Translations under genes and position numbers: made by a program | Shown here: in pieces, positions 18,398 through 26,623 of the stretch | Layout of the letters: each line of letters starts with the position of its first letter | How positions within the stretch are numbered: position 1 is the first letter of the stretch | Notes under the pieces: model-generated | Told to the model about the DNA's origin: nothing | The model's input: the letters and a program-made list of their open reading frames with translations, nothing else | Database searches by the model: none | NCBI GenBank assembly: GCA_021531865.1 | Contig: JAFBIW010000008.1 | Span: 1 to 64,000, forward strand | Reading direction: 5' to 3' | Origin: Butyricicoccus pullicaecorum | GTDB taxonomy: Bacteria > Bacillota > Clostridia > Oscillospirales > Butyricicoccaceae | DNA length: 64,000 nt

Positions 18398-18426
18398 TTG
18401 TTGCCGACCGGCGGCCGTGTTATCCT
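18398..18426 (+). promoter_or_regulatory. Candidate promoter of the msmX-like gene
   Basis: TTGTTG (18398-18403), 17 bases and an extended -10 TGT-TATCCT (18418-18426) lie about 80 bases ahead of the ATG at 18504. The rest of the 18136-18503 gap shows no gene. Confidence 0.4.
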
Positions 18427-18503
18427 GTTATCAGAAAGAGAGACCGGCCCCGCGCCGGTAACACGGAATAAAAAATTGAAACAGAGAAAGGAAGTCCCCT
18501 GTC

Positions 18504-19616
18504 ATGGCAAGCATCTCCATGCGTCACCTGAAGAAGGTTTACCCGGGAAATGTTGAGGTCGTCCCCGACCTGAACCTCGAGATCAAGGATAAGGAATTCG
18601 TCATTCTGGTCGGCCCGTCCGGCTGCGGCAAGTCCACCACCCTGCGTATGATCGCCGGTCTGGAGGAGATTTCGGGCGGCGAAATGTACATCGGAGACAA
18701 GCTGGTCAACGACGTTCCGCCCAAGGATCGCGATATCGCGATGGTTTTCCAGAACTACGCCCTCTATCCCCACATGACCGTTTACAAGAACATGGCCTTC
18801 GGCCTGACCCTGCGCAAGGTCGACAAGGACATCATCGACCAGAAGGTGCATGAGGCGGCCAGGATCCTCGACATCGAGCACCTGCTCGACCGCAAGCCCA
18901 AGGCGCTGTCCGGCGGCCAGCGTCAGCGCGTCGCGCTGGGCCGTGCAATGGTGCGTGACCCTGCCGTCTTCCTGCTCGACGAGCCGCTGTCCAATCTGGA
19001 CGCCAAGCTCCGTACCCAGATGCGCACCGAGATCACCAAGCTGCACAAGAAGCTCGACACCACCTTCGTCTACGTCACCCATGACCAGACCGAGGCCATG
19101 ACCATGGGCGACCGCATCGTCGTCATGAAGGACGGCATCATCCAGCAGGCCGATACCCCGCAGAATCTGTACGATTCGCCCTGCAATATGTTCGTCGCGG
19201 GCTTCATCGGCTCGCCCCAGATGAACTTCATCGACGCGCAGATCGCCAGGAAGGCGGGCGGCTACTGCGTCGAGTTCGGCGGCTACTCTATCCCGATCCC
19301 GGGCGGCAAGGGCGGCGACGACGTCTTTGAGCAGTGGGTCGGCAAGCCGGTCGTTCTGGGCGTCCGCCCCGAGGACATCCACGCCGAGGACGTCTTCGTT
19401 CAGGCTTCCTCCGAGAGCCTGGTCGAGATTCAGGTCGATCTGGCCGAGCTGATGGGCGCGGAGATCTATCTGTACGGCGCGTGCGCCGGCCATTCGGTCA
19501 CCGTCCGTACCCCGGCGCGTGCCCGCATCCAGTCGGGCGACACGGTCAAGCTCGCGATCGACATCAATAAGATGCATATTTTCGATCAGGAAACCGAAAA
19601 GACCATCTGCAACTGA
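18504..19616 (+). CDS. Carbohydrate ABC transporter ATPase, MsmX/UgpC type
   Basis: 370 residues. ATP-binding cassette (about 4-235) with Walker A GPSGCGKSTT, Q-loop MVFQNYALYPHM, signature LSGGQRQRVALGRA, Walker B VFLLDEPLSNLDA and the switch histidine in VTHDQTE; a C-terminal TOBE/MalK-like regulatory domain (about 240-370, with VLGVRPEDIH). Proteins like this energise sugar importers. No permease or binding protein is adjacent, which fits a shared ATPase serving several transporters, as MsmX does in Bacillus. An AraC regulator follows 79 bases downstream. Confidence 0.9.
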   Translation: MASISMRHLKKVYPGNVEVVPDLNLEIKDKEFVILVGPSGCGKSTTLRMIAGLEEISGGEMYIGDKLVNDVPPKDRDIAMVFQNYALYPHMTVYKNMAFGLTLRKVDKDIIDQKVHEAARILDIEHLLDRKPKALSGGQRQRVALGRAMVRDPAVFLLDEPLSNLDAKLRTQMRTEITKLHKKLDTTFVYVTHDQTEAMTMGDRIVVMKDGIIQQADTPQNLYDSPCNMFVAGFIGSPQMNFIDAQIARKAGGYCVEFGGYSIPIPGGKGGDDVFEQWVGKPVVLGVRPEDIHAEDVFVQASSESLVEIQVDLAELMGAEIYLYGACAGHSVTVRTPARARIQSGDTVKLAIDINKMHIFDQETEKTICN

Positions 19617-19695
19617 TTTTCACTTGTTTCGCCGCGGTATGGACGGATGCCTCTCCCGTCCGGCCGCGGCCTTTCCTCTTTGGGAGGTGAACGCC

Positions 19696-20520
19696 ATGGA
19701 ACAGATCACCCTGCCCACGCCGCCGGACGCGGTCAAACAGGCTGTTTGGCCGGTTTTTGTCTGCTTGTGCGCGGGCACATCGGAAGAAATTGAGCTGCCC
19801 GCGCCCGAAGCGGGCGCATATCTGCTGCTGGCCCCGGCGCGCGGCGTGCTCTGCCGCGCGGATGAGGCGGGCGCGTGCCGCCTGTCCCCGGGCGGGGCGC
19901 TCCTTCTGCCGCCGGGCGACGCGCCCGTGTTCACAGCCGAGGAGGACTGGCAGGCGGATGTGCTCGCGCTGGCGGGCGGCCTGACCGCGTCCCTGCTGGG
20001 CGAGACCCTCGCGCAGGGCGGGCCGTACTTCCCGCGGGGCGGCGAAGCCGTCCGCGCCGCGGCGGCAGCGCTGCGCCGTCCGGTGGACGCGATGACGGCC
20101 TCGGCCGAGGCCTATCAGCTTCTCATGCAGCTCTACGGCCGGTCGGCCCCGGCGGACGCGCCCGCCTATCCGCCCCTCGTGCAGGACGCCATGGCGATCA
20201 TCGCGCAGGAGTACGCCTATCTGTACGGGGTGGACGACCTCGCCGCCCGGCTGATGGTGAGCAAAAACCACCTGATCCGGGTGTTCTCGGCGGCGGTCGG
20301 CATGCCGCCCGGCCAATATCTGACGCAGGTGCGCATCGAAGCGGCAAAGCGGCTGCTGCGCAGCCCGGAGGCGACGCTCGATCTGGTCGCGGCCGCGACC
20401 GGCTTTTCGAGCGCGGGCTACTTCGGGAAGGTCTTCCGCCGGGAGACCGGCGTGACCCCGGCGCGCTACGCCGCCGCCGCCCGCCGCCCCGAACCCCTCC
20501 CGGACGATTGGTATGTATAA
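19696..20520 (+). CDS. AraC-family transcriptional regulator
   Basis: 274 residues. The C-terminal 100 residues carry two helix-turn-helices (LAARLMVSKNHLIRVFSAAV and TLDLVAAATGFSSAGYFGKV) and the RETGVTPARY tail of AraC proteins. The N-terminal 150 residues look like a cupin-type sensor (GGALLLPPGDAPVF) for a small effector. The frame is open further upstream, but GGAGGTG lies seven bases ahead of the ATG at 19696. It may control the upstream transporter ATPase or a distant sugar operon. A terminator follows. Confidence 0.88.
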   Translation: MEQITLPTPPDAVKQAVWPVFVCLCAGTSEEIELPAPEAGAYLLLAPARGVLCRADEAGACRLSPGGALLLPPGDAPVFTAEEDWQADVLALAGGLTASLLGETLAQGGPYFPRGGEAVRAAAAALRRPVDAMTASAEAYQLLMQLYGRSAPADAPAYPPLVQDAMAIIAQEYAYLYGVDDLAARLMVSKNHLIRVFSAAVGMPPGQYLTQVRIEAAKRLLRSPEATLDLVAAATGFSSAGYFGKVFRRETGVTPARYAAAARRPEPLPDDWYV

Positions 20521-20533
20521 ACCATGCAAAACA

Positions 20534-20560
20534 AAAGAGCCTCTTCTGAGGCTCTTTTTT
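20534..20560 (+). terminator. Terminator after the AraC gene
   Basis: AAAGAGCCTC-TTCT-GAGGCTCTTT followed by T residues. Confidence 0.9.
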
Positions 20561-20606
20561 GTCAGCAAAAATAACCGGTATCGTGTTTATTTCCCGTAAT
20601 GATTCA

Positions 20607-20635
20607 TTGACAGAGACCGACAAGCCATGTATGAT
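20607..20635 (+). promoter_or_regulatory. Promoter of the first small toxin gene
   Basis: TTGACA (20607-20612), 17 bases, TATGAT (20630-20635). The message would start near 20642, giving a leader of nearly 90 bases in which ACCTCC (about 20693-20698) can pair with the GGAGGT ribosome site as part of an about 11-bp stem. Confidence 0.75.
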
Positions 20636-20729
20636 ATAGACAAGCGTAGTCTGTCTGTTGCGGGAACACCGAAACGGCAGCGGTTGTTTTTACCTCCATC
20701 CTTCTGAACAGAGGAAGGAGGTGATACTT

Positions 20730-20819
20730 ATGGTCACATATGAAGGCCTTTTTGCTTTCTGTATGCTCATCGTTTGTATCATAGAGCTGGTGTGGAAAAT
20801 CTCCAGTCATAGAAAATGA
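20730..20819 (+). CDS. Small holin-like toxin candidate (type I TA), 29 residues
   Basis: A short gene with a very strong ribosome site (GGAAGGAGGTGAT) ahead of the ATG. The peptide opens MVTYEGLFAFCMLIVCIIEL, a single hydrophobic helix, and ends in a basic tail (SSHRK). Length, T-Y/F-E start and one helix resemble the 'putative holin-like toxin' peptides of Firmicutes type I systems (TxpA/BsrG-like). The ribosome site is sequestered by a leader hairpin, the stop codon lies inside the terminator stem, and a convergent antisense promoter faces it (20909-20937). A related gene with the same layout is at 60976-61068. Membrane toxicity is inferred. Confidence 0.72.
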   Translation: MVTYEGLFAFCMLIVCIIELVWKISSHRK

Positions 20820-20855
20820 CCGCTCACCCTCGCAAAGTTGACGGTCATTTCTATG
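20808..20855. terminator. Shared terminator hairpin of toxin 1 and its antisense RNA
   Basis: CATAGAAAATGACCG and CGGTCATTTCTATG pair over 14 bases with one bulge, enclosing a loop of about 19 bases. It overlaps the last codons and stop of the toxin and has T-rich sequence on both strands, so it can end both convergent RNAs. Confidence 0.7.
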
Positions 20856-20902
20856 GCTCTTTTCTTTTGAGGAGGTAAAACACCGCATGTGGTGTCCTCC
20901 GT
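20812..20902 (-). ncRNA. Candidate antisense antitoxin RNA 1
   Basis: On the minus strand, TTGACA (20937-20932), 17 bases and TATACT (20914-20909) form a strong promoter reading leftward into the 3' end of the toxin gene. A transcript from about 20902 to the shared hairpin would be about 90 bases and would overlap the toxin message by about 40 bases. The promoter shares TTGACAAAGCC and GGCGCG with the antisense promoter at 60868-60896. Ends are estimates. Confidence 0.65.
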
Positions 20903-20954
20903 ATTTTCAGTATACGCCCGCGCCTTGGCTTTGTCAAGGCGCTTTTCTTTTGGG

Positions 20955-20997
20955 CGTTTACGCCTTCTTGTACACGCCGATGATCTCGCCGACGTAC
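20955..20997 (-). repeat. Left copy of a 43-bp direct repeat (att-like)
   Basis: Identical over 43 bases to 26084-26126, which is the 3' end of the flavin reductase gene. This copy still encodes that gene's last codons (YVGEIIGVYKKA and stop) but is detached from the gene by 5.1 kb. Confidence 0.93.
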
Positions 20998-21039
20998 GAG
21001 GGATTCCTGCTTCGTAATGCTGCCGGAAGGGTACTCCCT

Positions 21040-24000
21040 TTAGCCGAGGGTGTTCAACGTCCGCCCGGCCAGTGCGCAGGCCTGACCGCGGGTGACGTTG
21101 GCACTCAGGTTGGCCTTGCCGTCAACGGTGCCCTTCAGGATGTCGTTCTGGACCGCCCAGGCCGCGACCGGCTTCATGTCGTCAGGGATGGCGAGGGCAT
21201 CATGGAACCTGGACAGGCTGCTGGTATCCGTCACATCGGGGGAGCCTGCCGCAACGTACAGCGCCTCCAGCATATCGCCGCGGGTAGCGGACTCATTTCC
21301 GGTTTGCAGGCCATTGGCCTCTCCCCAGGCGATACCGCCGTTGTAGTCCTTGACGTCCACGGCGCCGTTGATACGGGCCGCCACGTTGGAGAGCTGATTC
21401 AGCGTCAGGTTGCTACGCAGGTCGAACTTCTCATCGGTTCTGCCTACCATGATCTCACGGGCGCTTATAGAGCAGACCTCGTTATAGAACACATTGGAGA
21501 CGAGTACGTCAGAGAAGCTCTTGGTGTTGTCGATGATCTTGACAGTGGTGGAGCCGGTTAGCGTCAGGGCGATGCCGTTCTCCGTCACCATGGAGGTAGA
21601 GACGATTTCCTCGGTGCCATCCGCCTTCACGATGACGGCCACGGTGCCGGGAGTGACGTCCTCCACGGGGATCTCTACCCTGACAAGGCCAGTGCCCTTG
21701 GGTACGGTGATCTCCACGGCAGGAGCATTCTTGGTGCTGCCGGCAGCGGGGACTTCCACGGGCAAAGTCACGGTCTCGTGGTTCTGAAAGGCTTCCTTGG
21801 CGGCAGAGGAGGAGATGCTGGACTTGACCTCGGTGATGGTGCCGTTCTTGGCAGTGACCACGGTGCCGGTGGTTCCGTCCGCCATTTTGGTCGTTTCGGT
21901 GACGGTGCCGTTCTTCTTGGTCTCCACGATGGTGGTGCTGCCGTCGGTGTTCCTGGTGGTCTCCGTCACGGTGCCGGCGATCTTGTCGGTCACGGTCGTG
22001 GTGGTGGAGCCGTCGGGATTTTTCGTTGTGGTCGTGGTGGAGCTGGTTTCACCGTCGGAAGACACATCGAACCGGTTGGGAAGATTAACGATCAGAGGGT
22101 AACTCTTGAAAGACTTTCCGGCGACTGCCTTTTTGTAGATCCGGAGGCTTTTGCCGGGAGTCACAGTGTCGCCGTTTAAAATGGTTTTTGGGCGGGTTTT
22201 GTTATATTCGGTCACTTCATAGATGCTGTCGTCGAAAGAAATCGTCTCGCTGCGGAAGTTGATGACATACGCAGAGCTGTCCGGCGCGGCTGGCCGGTCG
22301 GGGATCGAAAGATCCAGCGGTTTGCTCTCGAAAGACTTTTCTTCGACTGCTCTTGTGCAGACATAATAGGTTTCACCTGGATAGAACGTCTTGCCGCTGA
22401 TAACGGTTTGTTCTTCCCCAAAAATGATGCGGTACACTCGATAGGTGTTGTCATCGTACGAAAGCTTCTCGTTGACATAGTCGATCTCGTATGCAACATC
22501 GGTGGGCGCGGCGGGTCGGTCAGGAATTCTGTTCGCCATTGCCGGGCTGGCGGGAGTATTGCCGCTGGCCGCCTTGCGGATATAGAGATTCTTACCGAGG
22601 TAAAACTCAGGAATAAAGGTGTCGTTTGCGACAAGAGCGCCGAAGTTTGCCCAGCTCGCTTCATAGCCGGCGTTCAGCGTGATCCTCTGACGGGTATAGT
22701 CAATGTGGAAGCCCTTGCCGACAGTGGGCGCGTTCTCAGCGGTGTATTGGGTGGTGCCGTCTGCGCTGGGGGCGGACGTATGATAGAAATTGTTGCCCGC
22801 GTACCGGGCGTAGAAGGTGTACGCGGTCTGCGTCGTCAGGCCGCTAAAGGTGGGGCTGGTCTGCCATGTGGCGCCGCCGTCCTTGCTGTATTCCGCACCG
22901 GGGATGGATTGGAGCGTAATGCTGTCTGCACTTACGGAAGCGATCTCCGGCGCGCTGGGGGGCGCCGCGTAGGTCAGCTTCTTCTCCTCCGGCGTAATGG
23001 AGCCGGAGCCGGTCAGGGTGCCATAATTGGTTAGCGTACCATCCTTCAGGTCAATTACGCTGCTTGCGTCGTTCAAGGCAAGGGTGCCGTAATTGATTAG
23101 CGTACCCTTCACATGAATATCGGTATTACCGTCTTCCATGGTCAGGGTTTTGCCCTTGGGAATGGTCAGGCTGGCACCTGAACGGATCGAGAGAACGCCG
23201 AAGCCGCTGGTGAGGGTACGGTCCTTGGTCAGGGTGACATTGCCGTAAACCACGCCTAAAACAACGCCCCGGATAAAGGACTTGTTCGTGCTGGTTGTTC
23301 CCGTCCAGCCTACCCATGCGTCGCCGTTGACCGTGAGTGTGCCGGTTCCCTTGGTCTCCCCGCCGAGACCCCTTCCGCCGCCGATAGCGTCCGCTTCATC
23401 GCTGCCAGCGGTGGCGATGACGGTGCCGCCGGTAATGGTGACGTTGCCGCCAAGGCCGTGTCCCGGTTTGCCGACTTGATTTGAGCCGCCGCCGATGCCG
23501 GCCGCGTCCTCGCCGCCGGTGGCGGTGACCGTGCCGCCGGAAATGTTGATGTTGCCGCCATTGCCGCCAACGGACCCCTGGGCAAAACCGCCGCCGATAC
23601 CGGCCGCGCTGTCCCCGCCGATAGCGGTGACCGTGCCGCTCTCAATGGTGACCGTGCCGCAGTTGCTCGCCGCATGACCGCCGATGCCGGCGCCGGAGCT
23701 AACTCTATAATCATAGGGGGAGCTATAGCCCTGCGCAGTCAGGGCGCCGTTGCCCCGGATGGTCAGGGTGTGGCCCTCTCCGACCTCAATGCCGCCGCAA
23801 TCTCTGCCGCCCCTGAGGTAGTTGGTGCCCTCAAGGGTCAGGATCACGTCTGCTTTGCCGGTCTTCTCACTTCCCAGGAGAACCATGGCCTCATAGGCGC
23901 CTATATTAGGAATGATAAAAGTCTCGTTATTGTTAATGGTCAAATTTTTGATCCGGATCTTCACGGGCAGGCCTGTTTCGACCTTCAGGCTCTTGCCGAT

Positions 24001-25212
24001 ATATTTGGTGGCGCTGGAAATAACGAACGAGCCGGTGACGGTGATCTCCTGGGAGGGGGCAAAGTCCGGCGTGGTCTTTCCGTCGCCGTATGCGACCTTG
24101 ATCGTGCCTGCCGCGTCGCCGTCCAGGATCCGGATGGTGCCCGCCGCAATGTTAAAGACATAGTTCTCGGGGACGACTACTGCGGGCGCGTTTACGGTGA
24201 AACGCACGGTGAAGCTCTGGGCATCCACCAAGTCTCCGTCAACGGTCACGGTTGCCGTGTAGGTACCGGCAGGCAGGCCGGTGTTGGGAACCACGGTGAA
24301 TCTGTCGGCGCCGATGCTGTCGGAGTCGCTGGGGGCAATGCTATCGATGCTGGACTTGCTTACGGTAAATGCGTCTGCGTTCTCGCCGGAAAGCTCCACG
24401 GTCAAAGGGCCGGTGGCGCCGGTGCCGGTATTGCGCACGGTGACGGTCTTGGGCGTCTGAGCGCCGTAGCCCACATCAGCGGAGTCAAAGGTATGGGTAC
24501 CGCTCACATCCAGACCGATGCCGTAGGTCAGAACAGCATCGGTGGGCACTGTGTTCCAAATCTCCACATAGGTACTCTCATAAATACACTCCTTCGCTTC
24601 GCCCTCATCCTTGGTAAACAGTTCCCCCGCGTTGGTGCGCCACCAATAGGTGGTGGGCAGGGTCGGTTTGGTGCTCAGCGCACGGCCTCCGGGAGCCGTG
24701 ACGGTCACATGACCGCCGTTGATAGCGATGTTGTTGGCACAGATGACGTAGCTTGCGCCATCACCACTCACCTCCTTGCTGTCGACGGTGACGGTGCCGC
24801 TGTTGATGGTCAGGCTGCTGACGCTGATGCCGTACATTCCGCCATTGACAATCAGCCGGCCGGTGCCCTCGCTCTGGCCGTAGATGGTCAGGTTTCCCTC
24901 ACCCCGGATGCCGCCGCCGATGGTCAGGGCACAGTTGTCTGCCAGAATCAGGTGGACGTCGCCGGTGATGGTGACGCCGCTGGTGATGGTGACGCTGCCC
25001 TGCGCCACATACCAGCCATCGTTCCACATGACCTTGTCTGTGCTGTCTTCCACCAAGGTGGCGCTTGAACAGCTTTTTGCTTCCGGTTGTTTTGTGCTGC
25101 TATTCCAGTTATAATAGGTAACGTTTGTCACCGAGCTAGCCAGCGCTGTCGTCGGCAGCAGCCCCATGAGCAGGCAGGCGGTCAGCAGGATGCTCAACAG
25201 TCGTTTCTTCAT
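21040..25212 (-). CDS. SLH-domain surface protein with beta-helix repeats
   Basis: 1390 residues. A signal peptide (1-25: MKKRLLSILLTACLLMGLLP, cut after ALA) precedes a beta-helix-like section (about 50-190), an Ig-like section (about 225-340, TVTVRNTGTGATGPLTVEL), a second repetitive section with AGIGGG and TITGGTV/NISGGTV rungs (about 440-640), two or three Ig-like domains, a threonine-rich linker (about 1060-1130, DGSTTTT repeats) and three SLH modules (about 1205-1390) that bind secondary wall polymer. It should be cell-surface anchored and may be an adhesin. It is coupled to tetR: its AGGAGGGC ribosome site lies in the end of tetR. Confidence 0.85.
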   Translation of the reverse strand: MKKRLLSILLTACLLMGLLPTTALASSVTNVTYYNWNSSTKQPEAKSCSSATLVEDSTDKVMWNDGWYVAQGSVTITSGVTITGDVHLILADNCALTIGGGIRGEGNLTIYGQSEGTGRLIVNGGMYGISVSSLTINSGTVTVDSKEVSGDGASYVICANNIAINGGHVTVTAPGGRALSTKPTLPTTYWWRTNAGELFTKDEGEAKECIYESTYVEIWNTVPTDAVLTYGIGLDVSGTHTFDSADVGYGAQTPKTVTVRNTGTGATGPLTVELSGENADAFTVSKSSIDSIAPSDSDSIGADRFTVVPNTGLPAGTYTATVTVDGDLVDAQSFTVRFTVNAPAVVVPENYVFNIAAGTIRILDGDAAGTIKVAYGDGKTTPDFAPSQEITVTGSFVISSATKYIGKSLKVETGLPVKIRIKNLTINNNETFIIPNIGAYEAMVLLGSEKTGKADVILTLEGTNYLRGGRDCGGIEVGEGHTLTIRGNGALTAQGYSSPYDYRVSSGAGIGGHAASNCGTVTIESGTVTAIGGDSAAGIGGGFAQGSVGGNGGNINISGGTVTATGGEDAAGIGGGSNQVGKPGHGLGGNVTITGGTVIATAGSDEADAIGGGRGLGGETKGTGTLTVNGDAWVGWTGTTSTNKSFIRGVVLGVVYGNVTLTKDRTLTSGFGVLSIRSGASLTIPKGKTLTMEDGNTDIHVKGTLINYGTLALNDASSVIDLKDGTLTNYGTLTGSGSITPEEKKLTYAAPPSAPEIASVSADSITLQSIPGAEYSKDGGATWQTSPTFSGLTTQTAYTFYARYAGNNFYHTSAPSADGTTQYTAENAPTVGKGFHIDYTRQRITLNAGYEASWANFGALVANDTFIPEFYLGKNLYIRKAASGNTPASPAMANRIPDRPAAPTDVAYEIDYVNEKLSYDDNTYRVYRIIFGEEQTVISGKTFYPGETYYVCTRAVEEKSFESKPLDLSIPDRPAAPDSSAYVINFRSETISFDDSIYEVTEYNKTRPKTILNGDTVTPGKSLRIYKKAVAGKSFKSYPLIVNLPNRFDVSSDGETSSTTTTTKNPDGSTTTTVTDKIAGTVTETTRNTDGSTTIVETKKNGTVTETTKMADGTTGTVVTAKNGTITEVKSSISSSAAKEAFQNHETVTLPVEVPAAGSTKNAPAVEITVPKGTGLVRVEIPVEDVTPGTVAVIVKADGTEEIVSTSMVTENGIALTLTGSTTVKIIDNTKSFSDVLVSNVFYNEVCSISAREIMVGRTDEKFDLRSNLTLNQLSNVAARINGAVDVKDYNGGIAWGEANGLQTGNESATRGDMLEALYVAAGSPDVTDTSSLSRFHDALAIPDDMKPVAAWAVQNDILKGTVDGKANLSANVTRGQACALAGRTLNTLG

Positions 25213-25217
25213 GTCTT

Positions 25218-25817
25218 TCAGCCCTCCTTTTGGATCGCGTTCGGATTGTACTTCATCACAAATAATTCCAGCGTTTCTTTCAGCACTTCAATCTGGGATT
25301 TCAGATAGAATTCATCCTCAAAGAGCGCGTAATGCACACAGGCTCTTATCAGAATGAAAATCAGCGGCGTCAGCTTTTCGTAGGGAATCCCCAGCTTTGG
25401 CTCAAGGCTCTTTGCGTATTCAGTATACCGCTGGTCTACGCCTTTGAAGAATTTCTGGCCGTATTCCCTGTACTTTGGGTGGGTGTACACCTGATACATC
25501 AGTCTGTACTTCTTTCCGTGCTTCTCTGCCGTCCAATATGGGATCTCGTCAATGAACCGCCATAAGTCTTCCACGTCCGTGGGGGCTTTCGCCATAAAGT
25601 CATCTTCTACCTTGCTCATACAGTATTCGGTGGATTGGACGATGAGATCGTCCAGATCCTCAAAATAAGTATAAATCATGGATGCGTTGTAGCCACAATG
25701 CTTCGCAAGGATGCGAATGCCTGTGCCGTGCAACCCCAATTCAGCAAAGCCATTGAAGCACTTTTCCATAAGCTCAGCCTTTTTTGCATTCCACTGCGCT
25801 TCTGTGTAATTCGCCAT
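25218..25817 (-). CDS. TetR-family regulator of the surface-protein operon
   Basis: 199 residues. The N-terminal helix-turn-helix (about 25-60) includes LHGTGIRILAKHCGYNASMI and YTYFEDLDDLI; the rest is an all-helical ligand domain. The stop lies only five bases ahead of the surface-protein ATG, so both are co-transcribed, and an inverted repeat in the promoter suggests autoregulation. Codon usage is AT-richer (many AAA, TTT, ATA) than the surrounding genes, a sign of transfer. The effector is unknown. Confidence 0.85.
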   Translation of the reverse strand: MANYTEAQWNAKKAELMEKCFNGFAELGLHGTGIRILAKHCGYNASMIYTYFEDLDDLIVQSTEYCMSKVEDDFMAKAPTDVEDLWRFIDEIPYWTAEKHGKKYRLMYQVYTHPKYREYGQKFFKGVDQRYTEYAKSLEPKLGIPYEKLTPLIFILIRACVHYALFEDEFYLKSQIEVLKETLELFVMKYNPNAIQKEG

Positions 25818-25830
25818 CGAATCACCACCC

Positions 25831-25886
25831 TTTATTCGAATCGTTTGTTCTGAATAAAGTATACAATATCTTCAAGGAAAAATCAA
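25831..25886 (-). promoter_or_regulatory. Promoter and operator of the tetR operon
   Basis: Minus strand: TTGATT (25886-25881), 17 bases, TATACT (25863-25858). Just downstream, TTTATTC-N14-GAATAAA (25831-25858) is an inverted repeat overlapping the -10 edge and transcript start, a plausible TetR operator. Confidence 0.65.
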
Positions 25887-25941
25887 CAGGCAAAGCCATA
25901 TGATCCGCATGAAAAAGGGAAACGCAAATAGGCAGAAAAAT

Positions 25942-25983
25942 ACGCCATACTCAGCCTTTGAAGCGGAATATGGCGTGTTTTTT
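25942..25983. terminator. Bidirectional terminator inside the island end
   Basis: ACGCCATA / TATGGCGT with a 19-base loop, A5 on the left and T6 on the right. It could end leftward transcription from the flavin reductase gene. A second plus-strand hairpin CCGCC-CTTC-GGCGG with a T7 run lies at 26050-26072. Confidence 0.6.
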
Positions 25984-26083
25984 CGTTGACCAATCCCGTC
26001 TGACAGATGCTCATTTCGCGTTATTTGGCTAACACTGTTTTACGAACACCCGCCCTTCGGCGGTCTTTTTTTATTTTCCGAAC

Positions 26084-26126
26084 CGTTTACGCCTTCTTGT
26101 ACACGCCGATGATCTCGCCGACGTAC
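26084..26126 (-). repeat. Right copy of the 43-bp direct repeat (att-like)
   Basis: It forms the 3' end of the intact flavin reductase gene (stop at 26087-26089) and is identical to 20955-20997. Confidence 0.93.
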
Positions 26127-26593
26127 ATGGTGTGGTAATCGCCGTTCGCGTAGTGCTGGGACAGGATGTCCTTGCAGATGAAGTTCTCCGCCGGCATGTC
26201 GAGCGCGTAGAGCTTGCGGCAGACGAAGGCCAGCTCGGCCTCCGCAAAGGTCACGCCGCCCTCGACCGCGACCGGGGTCAGGCCGGAATCGTGCATCTTG
26301 TCCATGTCGCGGCCCGACTTGGAGCCGAGCGTATTGAGCACGTCGCGGTGGCCGTCCTCGAGGAAGGTCAGGACGAAGGTGTCGCCGTTGTCGATGAACG
26401 TCTTGGTGTAGCGGCTCTCGCGCACGTACACGCTGACGGTCGGGCGGGTCCAGAGCACGCCGACGCCGCCCCAGCTGACGGTCATCATATTGAACTTGTC
26501 CGCGTCTCCCGCGCCCAGCAGAGCCCACTGCTTGCCGATCATCTGGAAGGGGTTGAAGGAAAGGGTGTTTACGTCAACTTTCTGCAATGCCAT
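26087..26593 (-). CDS. Flavin reductase / flavoredoxin family protein
   Basis: 168 residues with a split-barrel FMN-binding fold. FNMMTVSWGGVGVLWTRPTV and YTKTFIDNGDTFVLTF match the flavoredoxin/flavin reductase-like domain that binds FMN; SKSGRDMDKMHDSGLTPV fits the same group. Such proteins pass electrons from flavin to partner proteins or quinones. It is cytosolic with no signal peptide. Its 3' end is the target of the 43-bp repeat that bounds the island. It follows ftsK/spoIIIE by 30 bases. Confidence 0.88.
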   Translation of the reverse strand: MALQKVDVNTLSFNPFQMIGKQWALLGAGDADKFNMMTVSWGGVGVLWTRPTVSVYVRESRYTKTFIDNGDTFVLTFLEDGHRDVLNTLGSKSGRDMDKMHDSGLTPVAVEGGVTFAEAELAFVCRKLYALDMPAENFICKDILSQHYANGDYHTMYVGEIIGVYKKA

Positions 26594-26623
26594 GATAAAA
26601 AACCTCCTGAAACAATGAAAAAA

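Larger units (their letters stand above)
20998..26126. mobile_element. 5.1-kb insertion bounded by 43-bp direct repeats
   Basis: The block carries only a TetR regulator and a large SLH surface protein plus terminators. It is bounded by the repeats 20955-20997 and 26084-26126. Integration into a gene's 3' end with restoration of that end is typical of tyrosine-recombinase elements. No integrase, transposase or excisionase is present, so it is either a remnant, a cargo moved in trans, or the result of another kind of recombination. The tetR part is visibly lower in GC than the flanks. Confidence 0.6.

Noticed and set aside
23300-23700. Repetitive pattern resembling a direct-repeat or CRISPR-like array
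   Set aside because: It is in frame with the surface protein and encodes AGIGGG/GGTV rungs of variable spacing; no constant repeat-spacer unit.
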